Below, one piece after another: positions 26,150-38,260 of a stretch of DNA of 64,000 bases. The stretch lies in the NCBI RefSeq assembly GCF_963678635.1, contig NW_026971437.1, positions 35,001-99,000 on the forward strand. Direction: 5' to 3'. The DNA is from Symsagittifera roscoffensis (lineage: Eukaryota; Xenacoelomorpha; Acoela; Convolutidae). Position 1 is the first letter of the stretch; each line of letters opens with the position of its first letter. Made by a program: the position numbers and the translations under genes. A model generated the notes under the pieces. That model was not told the origin of the DNA and did not search any database. It was given only the letters and a program-made list of their open reading frames with translations.

Positions 26150-27800
26150 AACCACAAATTGACCCCGCCCGAGCACAAATTTAACTTTGTCAGAATTTAA
26201 CTGTAAGTTTTTTTTTGAGAAAGGAAAGAGACCATGTTCACAAGAATTTCCTGAAATAAGAATAAAACGACAAATCCTTGATCACCTATCAAAGGTATAT
26301 GTTATATCACATCAAATTATGGTATATTTACAATAGAAATCTTATCACTACAATCAACCCACCCTACACATCAAATATAAACAGATGATATAGGTCTAGA
26401 ATTCTCAAAAATTTTCAGAGAATGTATAAAGTATATACAACCCCAAAATTCATAGAGAGCAAATTCAATATTCACAAATGATGTTTTTTCAATTAATTGT
26501 AGCTACATATCTATAAAAAATTGAAAGAAACATAAAATGAGTCACCGCCTCAGATATCCCGACACTCAACTGTAAGATACGAAATCTATCTGTTCTCAAA
26601 GTTCTGAGATACAATCCGTGAAAACCTTTCACGAAATATTATGTTTCTTTCAATTTTATTATAATGAAATTTCAAAATTTCGTAATAACGAAATTTGACA
26701 TAAAAATTTTTTTTAGCATGAATCATAAATGCTTATTTTGTCCATAGCATCAATCTCATAGCTCAATCAAGAAAGAGTTTTCGACCACAAAGCTCAGACG
26801 ACGAAACTGTATTAGCAGATGAAACAGATTTTGTTTGTGACCCTGATTGGTCTCACTCATAATTCATTAACATAAAAACTGATATATCAAGTACAGCAAT
26901 TACTACTATCTCTGTAAATAAAGACTATGTTAGAATAACTCCACTCACTATTAATGCAACACCTTTAAACTATAATGCAATGTTTACTGATAGAACAGGA
27001 AATAATAGTTTAAACTCAGCATTCATTAATACACAAGATAATTTGAATGAAATTACAAAAACACAACTTACAATCTTTTCTCAAATGCCAAATGCCTCAG
27101 AATCACTCCAAATGACTATGAATCTATAATTTATGGTTGTATCTTCTATAATAAATCGCTAATGGTAGTCACAGGTACAGATCCTGAATACTCAGTTTCA
27201 AATTTTTTAAATGCAGTCAGAGCTAACTTAATTTTAAATATAGGAACTGAACCAAAAAAAACCCACTTCATCAAAACTGGATACATAGACGTACATCTCT
27301 ATTCCAAATCACACTTGATGGCGCAACCCGAAATTGGTTTTCGGTTTTACCAACAGGCATTAAATCAGACTGGAAATGATTAACACAAGGGTTTTCAAAA
27401 GGGTTTGACTCTGAAAGAAATAAACCAAATCAAAGAGTTTTATGTAACGAAACCCGTAGACTCCCTAATGAAACAATCAAGCAACTTGCAGTAAGAATTA
27501 AAAAATTAATCAGAAAATTAAATTCCTTTAATGCACATGATTATAAAAATCCAAAGATGAGAGAAGTCTTAATTATGACTTTAACATCACAATTACAAAA
27601 AAAACAATAAAAAAAGAGGCATCACATCCATCTTCATTTCGAGAACCTGATATAGACTTCCAAAAATTAGTAGACAAATTAGAACAAGCTGAAAACACTA
27701 TGAAAATGGAAAACACAGAAAATTGAAAATTACAATCTGTAAATAACATCCATATAACGACTTCACAATTAAGCAACATTCATGACACCGTTAGTTACAA
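26150..27800 (+). pseudogene. Copy C: decayed gag
   Basis: Broken Gag of family X. Recognisable pieces are a segment near 26.83 kb matching the copy D DYVWDPEWSH region, the run with INATPLNYN near 26.95 kb, and 27162-27383 with MVVTGTDPEYSVSNFLNAV (capsid start). Multiple frameshifts and stops. The match ends near 27.8 kb, before the zinc knuckle. Confidence 0.8.
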
Positions 27801-27829
27801 TTAAATCAACATTCTTTGTATAAATTGAC

Positions 27830-28340
27830 ACTATACAAAGACAATCAACAGAGCAAAGAAAACTTGCAGAAATCACAGGATTTTTTGATTATAGGCACAT
27901 GACTACAGCGAATACTTTAAGATATAAAAGACTACATATATCTAAACAGTGAAAAATGCCGTCAACGAGATATTTCAAGTTTGTAGGATTTTTTTAAATG
28001 TTTTCATACTCAATTATTAAAACTCTTCTAGACGCTCAAACAAATGAATACGAGGAAAAATTATCAACCACACCAAATACAAACGATACTTCACAATACA
28101 AAAGTAACACAACACCTACAAAATAACCACTCGCTATCTTTAGTACCACAAAACAGAAATAAACAGCGATAACAGAGCACATCTCTCCAATTCATAGCTA
28201 CTCACAAAGTCCAGTTTCTTGTATAGAAGTCCACCAACCAAATAAAGAAGACACTTATAAGCAAATCGTAGAACATTCACACAACACCAATTTTTTTTCT
28301 CAGAATAACCATTTTCTTAGCCCACAATGAGCCGCTAAAT
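27830..28340 (+). pseudogene. Copy C: remains of the env C-terminus
   Basis: Follows gag directly after a deletion of many kilobases. It matches the copy D envelope-like protein from about the FADIYTQDYSGYFKDIKDYI region to its end, but the membrane segment and cytoplasmic tail are badly damaged. Described only as a relic. Confidence 0.65.
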
Positions 28341-28458
28341 TGGATCCCTCAACCACTCCCTTTCTCTCCCATCCAATCTCCAGCGTCACTCTTCTCGCAT
28401 ATCCCTTTCTGATCTCACCTCTTCTCCCTTACCCTCATGCCGTACTAATTCACCACAC

Positions 28459-29930
28459 ATGAATTCTGATGATTCCACAAACACATTTCTTAACACCATC
28501 TCACAATTCAAAAATTACGATATTGATACCCCAGGTGAATTTCAAAACTCCGAGACCAGCCCATGCAGTTTTCACAACCCCCGATTCATCCGATCGACAC
28601 CCAAACTCCCAATGAAACATCCCCAGCCCCTTCTCCCTACACTGACGCAACTCCAATCCTCACCGCAATGACAAATGATCTACCTGACCCTCGTCACAAA
28701 AAAACTAGAGCATGAACTAGACAATTTTATCACTTTACAACAACAGCTTCAAAATACTTAACCATTCATCACTTATCACAACCCATTTCTCCTCCCAATC
28801 CTCCAACCAAACGACCACAGCAGACGAAAGCCGAGCCCACCGAGTTTTCAAGTGGAAGCAACCCAATACTCAAACACTTCACCAGCCCCGACCACCCTGA
28901 CTGTTTTCCCTTCACCCACAGCACACTAAAACTACGGAATTCCTCAAATACAGTTTACTTTTTTTCCACATTACACCTACTTTGAAAACACTATTAATCA
29001 CCAACTGATTTTTGTAGACGAATATAGCTTGTTTCCCGACTTATCATGGACCTCTCACTACAAATTCACTAACACACTATCATTACCTTTGTACAATAAC
29101 CCAGCCTACATTGAAACATGTCAGTCCACACTACACCAACTAACAGCCGCACTAAATGAAAAACAAATCACAGCTATAGGATTAACTCAAACATTTAATA
29201 AATTTGTTGCAGAAAAAGCTAACAGATTTTCAATTAACCGCTACGATCACCCTATTGCACGATATATGGAAGCTGCAGTCATTAAAGAAGATGAAAACAC
29301 TAACCCACAATAAACTGAAAAACTTATCAGAATGTGTCTTGGTAATTAACAGCATGAATAAAAAAAATGATAATATTATTTCCACCGCACTCCAACATAA
29401 CAACGCTTTTGATTCCTATTTCAAAAAGTTTATTCACTTTTCACTAAATTTTCACTTTCTCACACCAAGAGAACGCGACTTGCGCTGCTCACGCGAAATT
29501 TTGTTACGCACTGAATCAACTCACACATGCACCTATTATACATTAATTTAACACCACTACACGACTAACACACCATCACGAAACCCACAGAACGGATTCA
29601 ATTTCATTAACTCCGAATACACATCACCAAACTTTCTAAACTTAACTTATTGTATAAGAAATACTGACACACACGGCATCCTCCGTAACTGTGATCCCAT
29701 TAGACAAATGTATGTATTCTGCCCACTAAACAAAACCTTTGACGTTGAAGAATACCGCCCACTAATTATCCCCTCCCCCACGAATATAGACATCGAAGTC
29801 CACATTCTAGAATACATTCATAAAATTAAGTACAATCACATGCTCTATAATCTAATCCAAAATACATCGCATGAATTCTCACTCAGTAATGAAAAGCACA
29901 ACATCATCTTAGCACTCGAGCTTCTCTAGC
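28459..29930 (+). pseudogene. Copy C: ORF5 relic
   Basis: Four open pieces (28459-28671, 29029-29313, 29204-29551, 29708-29929) match successive parts of copy D ORF5: the start MNSD, the segment LSWTSxYxFTNxLxLPL, the block FxLNFHFLTPRERDLRCSRE, and MYVFCPLNKTFDVEEYRPLI. The upstream ATG used by the longer frame in copy D is here followed within three codons by a stop, so MNSD is the better ancestral start. The pieces are separated by frameshifts. Confidence 0.75.
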
Positions 29931-29967
29931 CCCTCCTTCAGGCTAAAAATGTCATCCTCATGCTTGT

Positions 29968-30245
29968 TATTGTGCAACTTTTCAGCCAACTGAAGCAACT
30001 TGGCCAGTTTTGGACCTCATTTTGAGCTTGTTTACGGCTCGAGTCATAACTTTTCAACCACTAATTGTACATCTCTCATATTTCGCATGCAGCTGACCAT
30101 CATCCATATCTAACTTCGCTAAAATAAAACTCCTTCAAGCTCAAACAAGCGTTTTACAGCCCTGAGACCCCCGTTTGTCAGCTCAAAATAGGGGTCTTCC
30201 GCTTGTATCAGTAGCTCCTGCAGCTCAACCAAGGGTCAAACTCTT
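29968..30245 (+). other. Insertion interrupting ORF5 of copy C
   Basis: About 280 bp with no counterpart in copy D ORF5 splits the final residues of the gene: ORF5 sequence resumes with the equivalent of the PHGFF end near 30.25-30.30 kb. The insert is comparatively GC-rich and shows no terminal repeats that I can recognise. Confidence 0.5.
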
Positions 30246-30299
30246 CACATCATCAGACACTATTCGCACTAATTTCCCAAATGGAGTTTTTGACGAGGA

Positions 30300-31865
30300 C
30301 AACCCTTTGTAAGTGTAACTAAATAATTTAGCTAACAAATTCACAGAAGCACTAACCTTTCTTCCTTATATATGTCTCATTTTTGTTTTTTAGATTTCAC
30401 ATTCATTTATCTAAAACAAACAAAACAAATAAAAACTGTAAACTCTTTTCTATAAGCTTTTCAAATGCAATTTAACAATTGCATTAAATAAATGAAAAAT
30501 CAAATTTTTTCTTTGAAAAGCAGTATATCCATAAATTTAAAGTTCCTCGGCAGTAAATTGATATTCCTAAAGCAGTAAATTCATCAAAAAAATTGCAAAT
30601 AATTTGAAGAAAGCTATCTTGCTTACACACACGCTTCTTTTTAAATTTATATTCTTCACTCGCACATAAATCACACACTCTTTCCACAATTTGCACAGCT
30701 CGCCCACAAAAAATTATTTAAATAATCAATTTCGAGTTTTAACTTTTACTTATAGCAACTCTAACTTGTTTTCCCACGTTTTAAACTTTGCATTAACCCG
30801 GTTGGAAGTAATTAAAAAAGTAGGCAAAACTAACTAAAGCCACAAAACCACAAACTAGTAGCTTGAATGAGAAAGAAAGTCTCACGGTACCCAAACTGGA
30901 TAAAACCCAAATTAACGCTGGATAAAATTTTCTTTTGAAAGTCAATTTCAAGTTTTTTTTTAAACCGAATGAAACACAAAAAAAACGAAAGACAAACCCA
31001 AAACAAATGATAATACTTTTTGAGAAAAGGACACAATCAAAACACAAAAGAGAAAAAACATGTAAGGAAAACTGTCGAACAAATAAGAAGAATATGCAGA
31101 AGGAGACCATAAAAAAAGCCCAATCCTGGCCTCACCAACCGGAGTGACGTCCTGAGCATGGCTCTATAGTCGGCCTAACCCACTGCGCTACAACCACGCT
31201 TTGTGACCCACACTCTATTGTCGACGAGAGTTGCTCTAGGGTGAGCGACTCTTTAAAATAACCGAACTAAAACCAAAACGCTTTTGCGATAATAACCAAT
31301 AAAAAACCATTACTAAAAACAAACCTAACTTACAAGATATAAGTATATAAATGCAGTATGTGAAGATTTCTTAGAGCCCAAAGAACGAGCAGCAAAGAAG
31401 ATGACAACCCAACTACATTCCAACTCTGTAATGGCAATTCTATTGGATCTGCTGCCAAAAGTCACTACCCTCAAAAGATTTTAAGTATGGACTCATCATT
31501 GCAGCAAAGGAAACCCATTGAAACAGACCGACGGATATCTCGATGTTGATCTCACATACCGATCCTAGTCACTTGGCACTTCACACGGAAAAAGGCAAAC
31601 TTCACTCTAAACTCGCTCTAAACTTAACAAAATCGATACTTAATTGCATCGATCTGAAGCCTTGACACAATCCCCCAAGACTACCCACGATCAACGAGAC
31701 TCATCTTGAAACACGAAAAAAAAAACAATCTTCTTACATCTACACGAACAACTACATCTCTCCCCTCTTTAAGAAATCACTGCTCAAAACTTCCAAAGAA
31801 AACTGCATCACCCGTCCTTCACTACAATAAACAATTAAAAACTCAAAAACTCTCTTAACCCCTGA
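30300..31865 (+). other. Copy C 3' UTR
   Basis: About 1.5 kb matching the copy D 3' UTR (41112-42724) in patches. A tRNA-like block at about 31.14-31.21 kb, antisense to the element, is shared with copy D at about 41.79-41.86 kb. No open frame is shared convincingly. Confidence 0.5.
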
Positions 31866-32240
31866 TGGATATTCGAAACTAGTTTTTATATCCAATTATA
31901 TTATTGATAAAACTATCTCTATTAAATAATACTAACCAATCATATTCCATTTTTAACATTGACACTTTTTTTTAAATGCTGAAACTACTTGTAGTTTCAT
32001 CACCAGAACAATTTGAATAAATCTTAGACTACAGTTGTTCTCCTTCTGGACAAACTCCAAGATCTAGCTCGCGAAAACCAGTACATACTAGATCTATGGG
32101 GACTAGGAGATATAAGAGTAAGATTAAAACTGGTACTAGACTAAGAAGTTGCACGGACCTATCCGGCCGAAAATGTAGATAGCGTGACGAACAGACGGTG
32201 TACCTTATCTGAAATTACTCTTGAGTATGAAACCCGTTCA
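31866..32240 (+). repeat. Copy C 3' LTR
   Basis: A 375-bp LTR starting TGGATATTCG and ending CCCGTTCA, with a TATAAG box near 32111 and the U3 inverted repeat at 31978-32001 (one arm-end mismatch). It differs considerably from the 5' LTR, so copy C is old. Confidence 0.8.
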
Positions 32241-35200
32241 TAACTCTTTAATTATCTTACAAATAACTATCATTCAGATAATCAAATTTTGATTCTACAC
32301 TCTGAGTTAGATTAAATTTTTTTATTCCTTAAACTTGAGAAATTACCTGTCAAAATCTTCCTGAAGCTAATTTTGGCGATCTAATATTCAATAAAAAATC
32401 TCAATTGCTCAAAATCTCTTGAAATCCGAACTAAAATTTGCATTAAAAGCTCTTTTTTGTTATCTGATTACTCTTCAATCTTCCATTTAAATCCAGTTTA
32501 CATGAAAAATTGCACCAAACAACTAATCATTATTGGAAAAAGTATCATTTGAACGATTAGACACCAACCCAAAGCAAATTCAGCTAAAGCCAAAACGTTA
32601 ATGAAGAAAAAGCTCTTGAATTAGATAACTACTCTTAAAACTACTTTAACTCTTTTTTTATTTCCGTAATTTCCCTAAATGAATGTAAAAATCAGATTAT
32701 AAACGTGTTTTTTTTATCTTGAGGTACAAAGTCTAACCAAAATACCGGAAGTTTCATCTTTGTCTATCATTTTTTAAAAAAAAATTCCGAAATAGTTTTA
32801 AAAAAGATAGGAAAATATAGAGTAATAGTGTAATGCACAAACCCAATTTATATCCTTGAGAAACTACCATTGCAGTCACTACTAAAGACTCCAATATCAA
32901 GCATATACTTTGAACGAAGCAAACGCGAAAGATTAAATTATCAAAACACCCATTGTAAAGAAGGATATTATGTAATTTTGCTTAAAATTTTCTTGGTCTT
33001 TTGACCATTTTGACTGATTTGTGTGATTTTATTTGTCTTAATTCCACAAAAATAATTGGTTGTTTTCCAAAAACTAATTTGCATGCTGTCTTCTTCCATT
33101 GTTTTTTGTTTTGTAGTTGTTGGTATTTTTTTGAAAAGCTCTATTTTTCTGTTTCAGGTCTTCTTTGAAAGTGGAGGTTGCTCAACGCATTTTGGATTGT
33201 ATTGTACATTGTTGATTTAATTTCGACTAGAATAGTAAACAGAACTGCAGTACTTTTTCCTAATAAGGAAACTCAGTTCCTTGCCATGGTAAAAATATAT
33301 ATTTGGACACTTTGAAACGCCTGAGTATTAACAATGACTTGATGCAATGATTTATTATCTATCAAAGGCATCCAAAAATCTTGAGAGAGTCAACAAATGC
33401 CAAAGTTTTATAAGGTACTTATTACAGACGGACATTAGAAAGGTGACAGAATGTTTGAGAAGATATTCACAACTAGTGAGTTTTTCAGAGATATTTTATT
33501 TCAGAGTTTTTAGGTTTGGTTATTTTTGCTTGAGGAAAACTAACAAATCACATTCCAAAAATTCTCGTGGTTTATTTTTGGATCAACTAATCTTTTTGTT
33601 CTATCATTTGTAGCTTTGCTTAATTTCATCTCCTCGAAACCAGCATGATCTGAAAATTGTTTTCAATTATGCTCCAAAAAGAAAAATAGCAGGTGGTGCA
33701 ATTAGCGCAAATTTAGCTGTTTTGGGATCTTTAAAAAAATTTCTTTCATTTTTAAACAGTTTGATTTTAGAGAGCTTAGAAATATTCGAGGTAGAGATGC
33801 AAATTTCTGTTTGGATACAGCACCTTCACGTTGTGGCCCCTAGGTTACTATAAAGAAAGCAATGCAGTTCAACAAAGATTCTCCGATTCTCTTTTTAAAA
33901 AGTTTTCAAAAACACTAGATCCTAGTTTTTGACATGATTTTATTATAGGACGTCAGAGAGCAATCGCGCTATCCAAAATTTAATGGAGAAAGCTTGAGAC
34001 TAGAAAGACTTTCTCCAATTTCCCTTCAACCGAGTAACAAAAATGATTGTCTATAGAGAAAGACTATTAAGTAATTATATTCATAAATTCGAAATAATTG
34101 CTAAGTATGTTTAGTTTTTCATAATTTATATCTCATTTTGGGAACATAGTAAATTTTGGGTTTTTTTCTTCATACTTTGTTTGTTTTATCCAATTTATTC
34201 CCTTCAGTTCAACAGAGAAATTTAGCAAAATTAATTGAACTTCAAGCAAGGATGGAGGAGAGCGTTGGGTTGTGATTGCTCGATTGACCAATACTAACAA
34301 CTTTGCTAATTCTGTGAGCCGAAAAAAATCAAGGTAGTCCTTTTTGTCGAAAAAACTAAAAAACTATTGGCGATTGGTTCTGCAAAACTTACAAACAATC
34401 CTAATTTGTGCTGATTGAACATAAATTGTTCAGCGTTTCTTGTTTCAAGATTCTAACAGTAGTTTGGAAATGATTCATGCTCTGCTTGATTTGAAATGTT
34501 TTTGTTGATTTGATATAAAATGACAGCTTCTATTCGTAATTCTATCTAAAGAAATGAATTTTTTGTACAATGCAATGAATCGTTTATTTTTCTTTTTCTT
34601 CTCTAAAATTTCATTACCTTTTCTTAACGAAAAAAGCCTTAGCAAGTAACCGTTTGGTGCAATACGATACAAATGCTTTTAAATTATGGATGAAGCAGTC
34701 CGCCAACTAAATGATTTGAGGATGAAAAAAGATGAAATTACAAAAATTATTATCAATTTTAAAAAAATTGCGTAATCATTTAAAAAATTTACTCGGAGAA
34801 AGAGAGAAAAAATAACGGTAAAATTTAATAGAAACAAACAGTTTTATGATACGTTTTCTCAGTGTAGATTTTTTCTACTGGGCAACGGAAATGCAAATGT
34901 TTGGAGGTTAATAGAAGAGAATCGAAGCTAATTGTGGCAATAGAATTGACAAAGCGTGAAAATATTTTAGGGAAAAATTTGGAACAACCTAAAAAGTAGT
35001 GATTGGTTAAAAGTTTTAAATTTTTGTTACTGATTCATAGTTTTTTTTTCAATGGAAAACCTTGGAGTTTGAGTTTGATTGGTGTTGGGACTTTTTTTAA
35101 TTTTTCATCGAAATACAAAAATATTTTATCTCTCTGTTTTCTGATACGGTTTTTTAAACTCCGTTGCTCAGAAGTAAAGTGCTTTTGTAACATAAATGTA

Positions 35201-35390
35201 AAAAAAACTGGGAAAAAAGATAAAGTAAGTCATGAAAGCAATTACTAGAAGTGAGCGGGGGATTAAAACTTTAAAGTGGGGATTCAATGAAAAAGTGGAA
35301 TAAAAAAATCAATCTACCGTAAGGAGCTGTCAAACTTTCCCGAAAAAACTCTGGCAGCGAAATAATTAATCTGAGAAAATACGTTGTCGT
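32241..35390. other. Unassigned AT-rich spacer
   Basis: About 3.1 kb with only short scattered open frames (for example 33347-33613). None shows a recognisable domain, codon bias or conservation with another part of the window. I see nothing I can name. Confidence 0.5.
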
Positions 35391-35399
35391 AATACCGTT

Positions 35400-35850
35400 G
35401 TCTTTAGCTCAAGCCATGGGCTATTCGGGCGCCAAAAAAATTTCGGTACTTACCAACTTGTCTTCTCAAACGTCGTATCTACATACATGGCAATACTGCA
35501 ACCTATATTAATAATTGTAGTTCCTGCGAATCGCAGAGGAGCTATCAGTAGGCCTTAACAGTCCTGTCGAGGATAGTCCATCTGTATTATATCCCCACAT
35601 TCCAGACTGTGTTATTTTGTTTAGGGAAGCTCTTTTTTTGCGATTCAAGGCCGTTTTTGTGCGTCTAGATCTTTCACGTGGTACCACTATTGCAGCCAAA
35701 TTTGGTCAGGTTGTGGTGGACCTGAAGCTAGAGGTCAAGTGAGAGCTCGTCCTTACACACTATCAATGCCATGGCATGGGATCGATTACACGATCTGACG
35801 ATTCTAAAGTGAACGGCTTACCACTATGCTAAGTGCCCATGAATTATTAA
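35400..35850 (-). mobile_element. Possible tRNA-derived SINE
   Basis: On the minus strand, starting near 35842, the sequence GGGCACTTAGCATAGTGG followed by a B-box-like TAATCGATCCC about 35 bases later fits the internal RNA polymerase III promoter spacing of a tRNA head. The cloverleaf does not fold well, so it is not a working tRNA. A body of up to about 350 bp would follow to the left. Boundaries are guesses and no tail was identified. Confidence 0.35.
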
Positions 35851-36867
35851 GACTTTGAAAACCTATTTACGTTTTCATTAAATAGCTTGGAGACCGGAAG
35901 CCTACAGCTTACCTTTACAGATGAGGGTCTACACCCACCCCTTTGCCCCAGCTCTCCTCACACATATAGTACTCTCTTTGTTTTAAAACTTTACTGAAAG
36001 CGGACTTTCGTACTTTATCCCGGGTTGAAGTCACAGAGGTTATCAGTAATGTTTAAGTAAACAACAGTTGTAAAACAAAATTCAATCCTGTATCAACAAA
36101 AAATAAGAGATTCACTCTTTTTTTCACCTGACCAAGAGATTGAACAGAAAAAAATTTCCTGTACTATTCTATAACTGTAAAATTCCTATTACAGTGCTGT
36201 TTTATTTTGTTTTTATTCTGAAACTTAACTGGAAACTTTTTAACGAAAATTCCATTCAGTTTCAAAGTTTTGTTGCGTGTCGTTACAAAAGGACAAAATT
36301 CTTTTAAATAGCCAAAAGTTTAACGAATGTGCAAGAAACAACCTATAATCCAGTTTTTTCTCCAAAAAAAAGGAAATTAATTAGCGTTAGTAGTTGAAAG
36401 GCTGCTATAACTGCTTTTTTTCTCTGACTTATCTCTGATCAAAGATGAATGGCAAGTTGCCAGAATCCGATACAGAACTGATATTTTACTCGGTGACTGC
36501 AATCCAGGATGCCATACCTTTGGGTATGAGCATAAAGTACTTAAATTGATGAAATGTGTATTATTATTGTTGAAGACACTGCGTCCGTTCTATAGAGGCT
36601 GTAACTATCTCATTTGAGTTGTACTAACATGGACGGTCGAAGCTACGTATAATAGCCTATGTTAATAATGGCTGAAAAATTTCAATTGAAGATAGAAAAT
36701 GGTTGTCTGTTTGAAGGTAAGACTTATTCAGAAGGCATCTCGTATAACGTTCACTCAGAATCTTTCTTCGGAAAGTCTCAGTTATATACGGAGAATTTTA
36801 CATGCGTTTCTCACAAGTATTGAAGGACCTATGACAAAACCAACCGGGTCCACCAGTTGCTCGTTTT

Positions 36868-37090
36868 ATGTTTCCACTGTCTCAACTAAAAATCGATATG
36901 TTTCGACCGTCTCGGCCGAATTTGCGTATGTTTCTTCTTTCTCGACCCAACAAAAAAATGTTTGACTTTGTTCGACCCAGTTCAGACTTTTTTCGACTTT
37001 TTCGACCAAAATTTGATATGTTTGACTCTCTCGACCAAAAATGGGTATGTTTCGACTGTTTCGACTTTCTCGACCGAAGAGATTGCAAAT
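36868..37090 (+). repeat. 30-bp degenerate coding-type tandem repeat
   Basis: Units begin with ATGTTT at 36868, 36898, 36928, 36958, 37018 and 37047; the 36958 unit is double length. The approximate unit is ATGTTTCGACTNTCTCGACC plus about ten variable bases. In frame it gives a decapeptide of the form MFxxSRPxxx, repeated within an open frame at 36868-37143. More degenerate TTCGAC-rich units occur at 37331-37515. This could be a minisatellite or part of a decayed repeat-protein gene. Confidence 0.8.
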
Positions 37091-37549
37091 TTCTCTTCGA
37101 TAGCCAGAACAGTAAGATTCTTTGTATCAGGAAGAAGCCCTGAAGTTATCAGAAAACCTTGGAAGCCCTGGAAACAACGAAAAAAAAGTTTTGTCTTTGT
37201 TCGAAGGTTTTGTCCTTGCCTAAAAAATGATCATAAATTTTTTGGGACAATGAGCAGGCCTTCTTGTTGCTGTCTTGTATATGAGCAGCAAAATTGCTGT
37301 TCTAGCTAACTGCACTTTGAAAAAACGTATATGTTTGATGTTTTGGCTGAATTTTGTTCAACTTTGAGTTCGACTATGCTCTTAAGTTGTGTTCGACTCT
37401 ATGTTCCGCCAGATCGAGGATTTGTTTCGACTGTGCTCGAAATATGTTTCGAATTTCTTGATCAAAATCGGGTAAGTTTCTACTTTGTTTTCGACCTAAA
37501 ATTGCTTCTCGACCACGAAATTTTAGTGGCAAAACTGCACTTGCACTGA

Positions 37550-38260
37550 ATCAATGCTTTGAATTAATGCACTGCATTCTGTTAGGCCAAACTAACAATA
37601 TCTAGAAGTGAATGTTGATTACTAAATGACCGGGGTTTCTTGAACGAGTTTTTTTTGTTGTTTTTTCAACTAATTGGACTCGCGATAGTTGCAGTTTAGT
37701 TGGTTCACTTCGGTAAACCTTGTTTGTTTTCAAAAAATTTTAATTTTTTAAATTTAAACAGCCACTCGAAATTTTAAAAAACAGTTTGGGTAAATAGACG
37801 ATATATGTAATGCTTTCTAATCTAAAAAAAACGTTTCCGGGCTATTTTTCGACTAAAAAACGATACGATTGAGAGCTCGTAAGTTTCTTTTTTTCTCTTA
37901 TAATCGCATTTCTTTTTTTTTCGCCAGATGGTGTTTTCGGTCGTGATGCCGGAAAAACTGCTTCAGAATATCAGATCCATTTGCAGAAATCTAAGTGGCG
38001 CTACAAGTTTTTGTTGAAAGTCACTGAAGTTGTCCATATGGTGTTTCCGTGACCGAGACACGACTTTAAAATAATTAAGATTCCGGAATTCTGAATTTGA
38101 GCGGTTATCAATCTTTTGAACATTGCTGTCGTAAAAAAAAGGAGATAGCGTTGGCGTTTATGTAAGAGCAGATTGAATTTTTGATTGTCAAAAAACCTCA
38201 GTGTAACGAGTTACAAATTTTCTCGGTTAAGTCGAATACTTTAATGACTTGTATATACAT
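37550..38260. other. Unassigned spacer
   Basis: About 0.7 kb with no supported feature. Confidence 0.5.

Larger units (their letters stand above)
24125..32240 (+). mobile_element. Copy C: decayed family X element with both LTRs
   Basis: A plus-strand element about 8.1 kb long against 18.9 kb for copy D. It keeps 5' LTR, orf1, leader, ORF-A, broken gag, then a junction near 27.8 kb to the end of env, ORF5 remains, 3' UTR and 3' LTR. Pol, the small ORFs, ORF-B and most of env are missing. I see no matching target-site duplication, consistent with its left side having been involved in the 6-kb duplication. Confidence 0.8.

Noticed and set aside
24121..32244. Target-site duplication of copy C
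   Set aside because: Bases flanking 24125 and 32240 do not match; the left flank has been reworked by the 6-kb duplication.
35750..35845. A functional tRNA gene
   Set aside because: Anticodon and acceptor stems do not pair well; it fits a SINE head better.
36868..37090. CRISPR-like array
   Set aside because: The 30-bp units are contiguous and degenerate, with no spacers, in a eukaryotic context.
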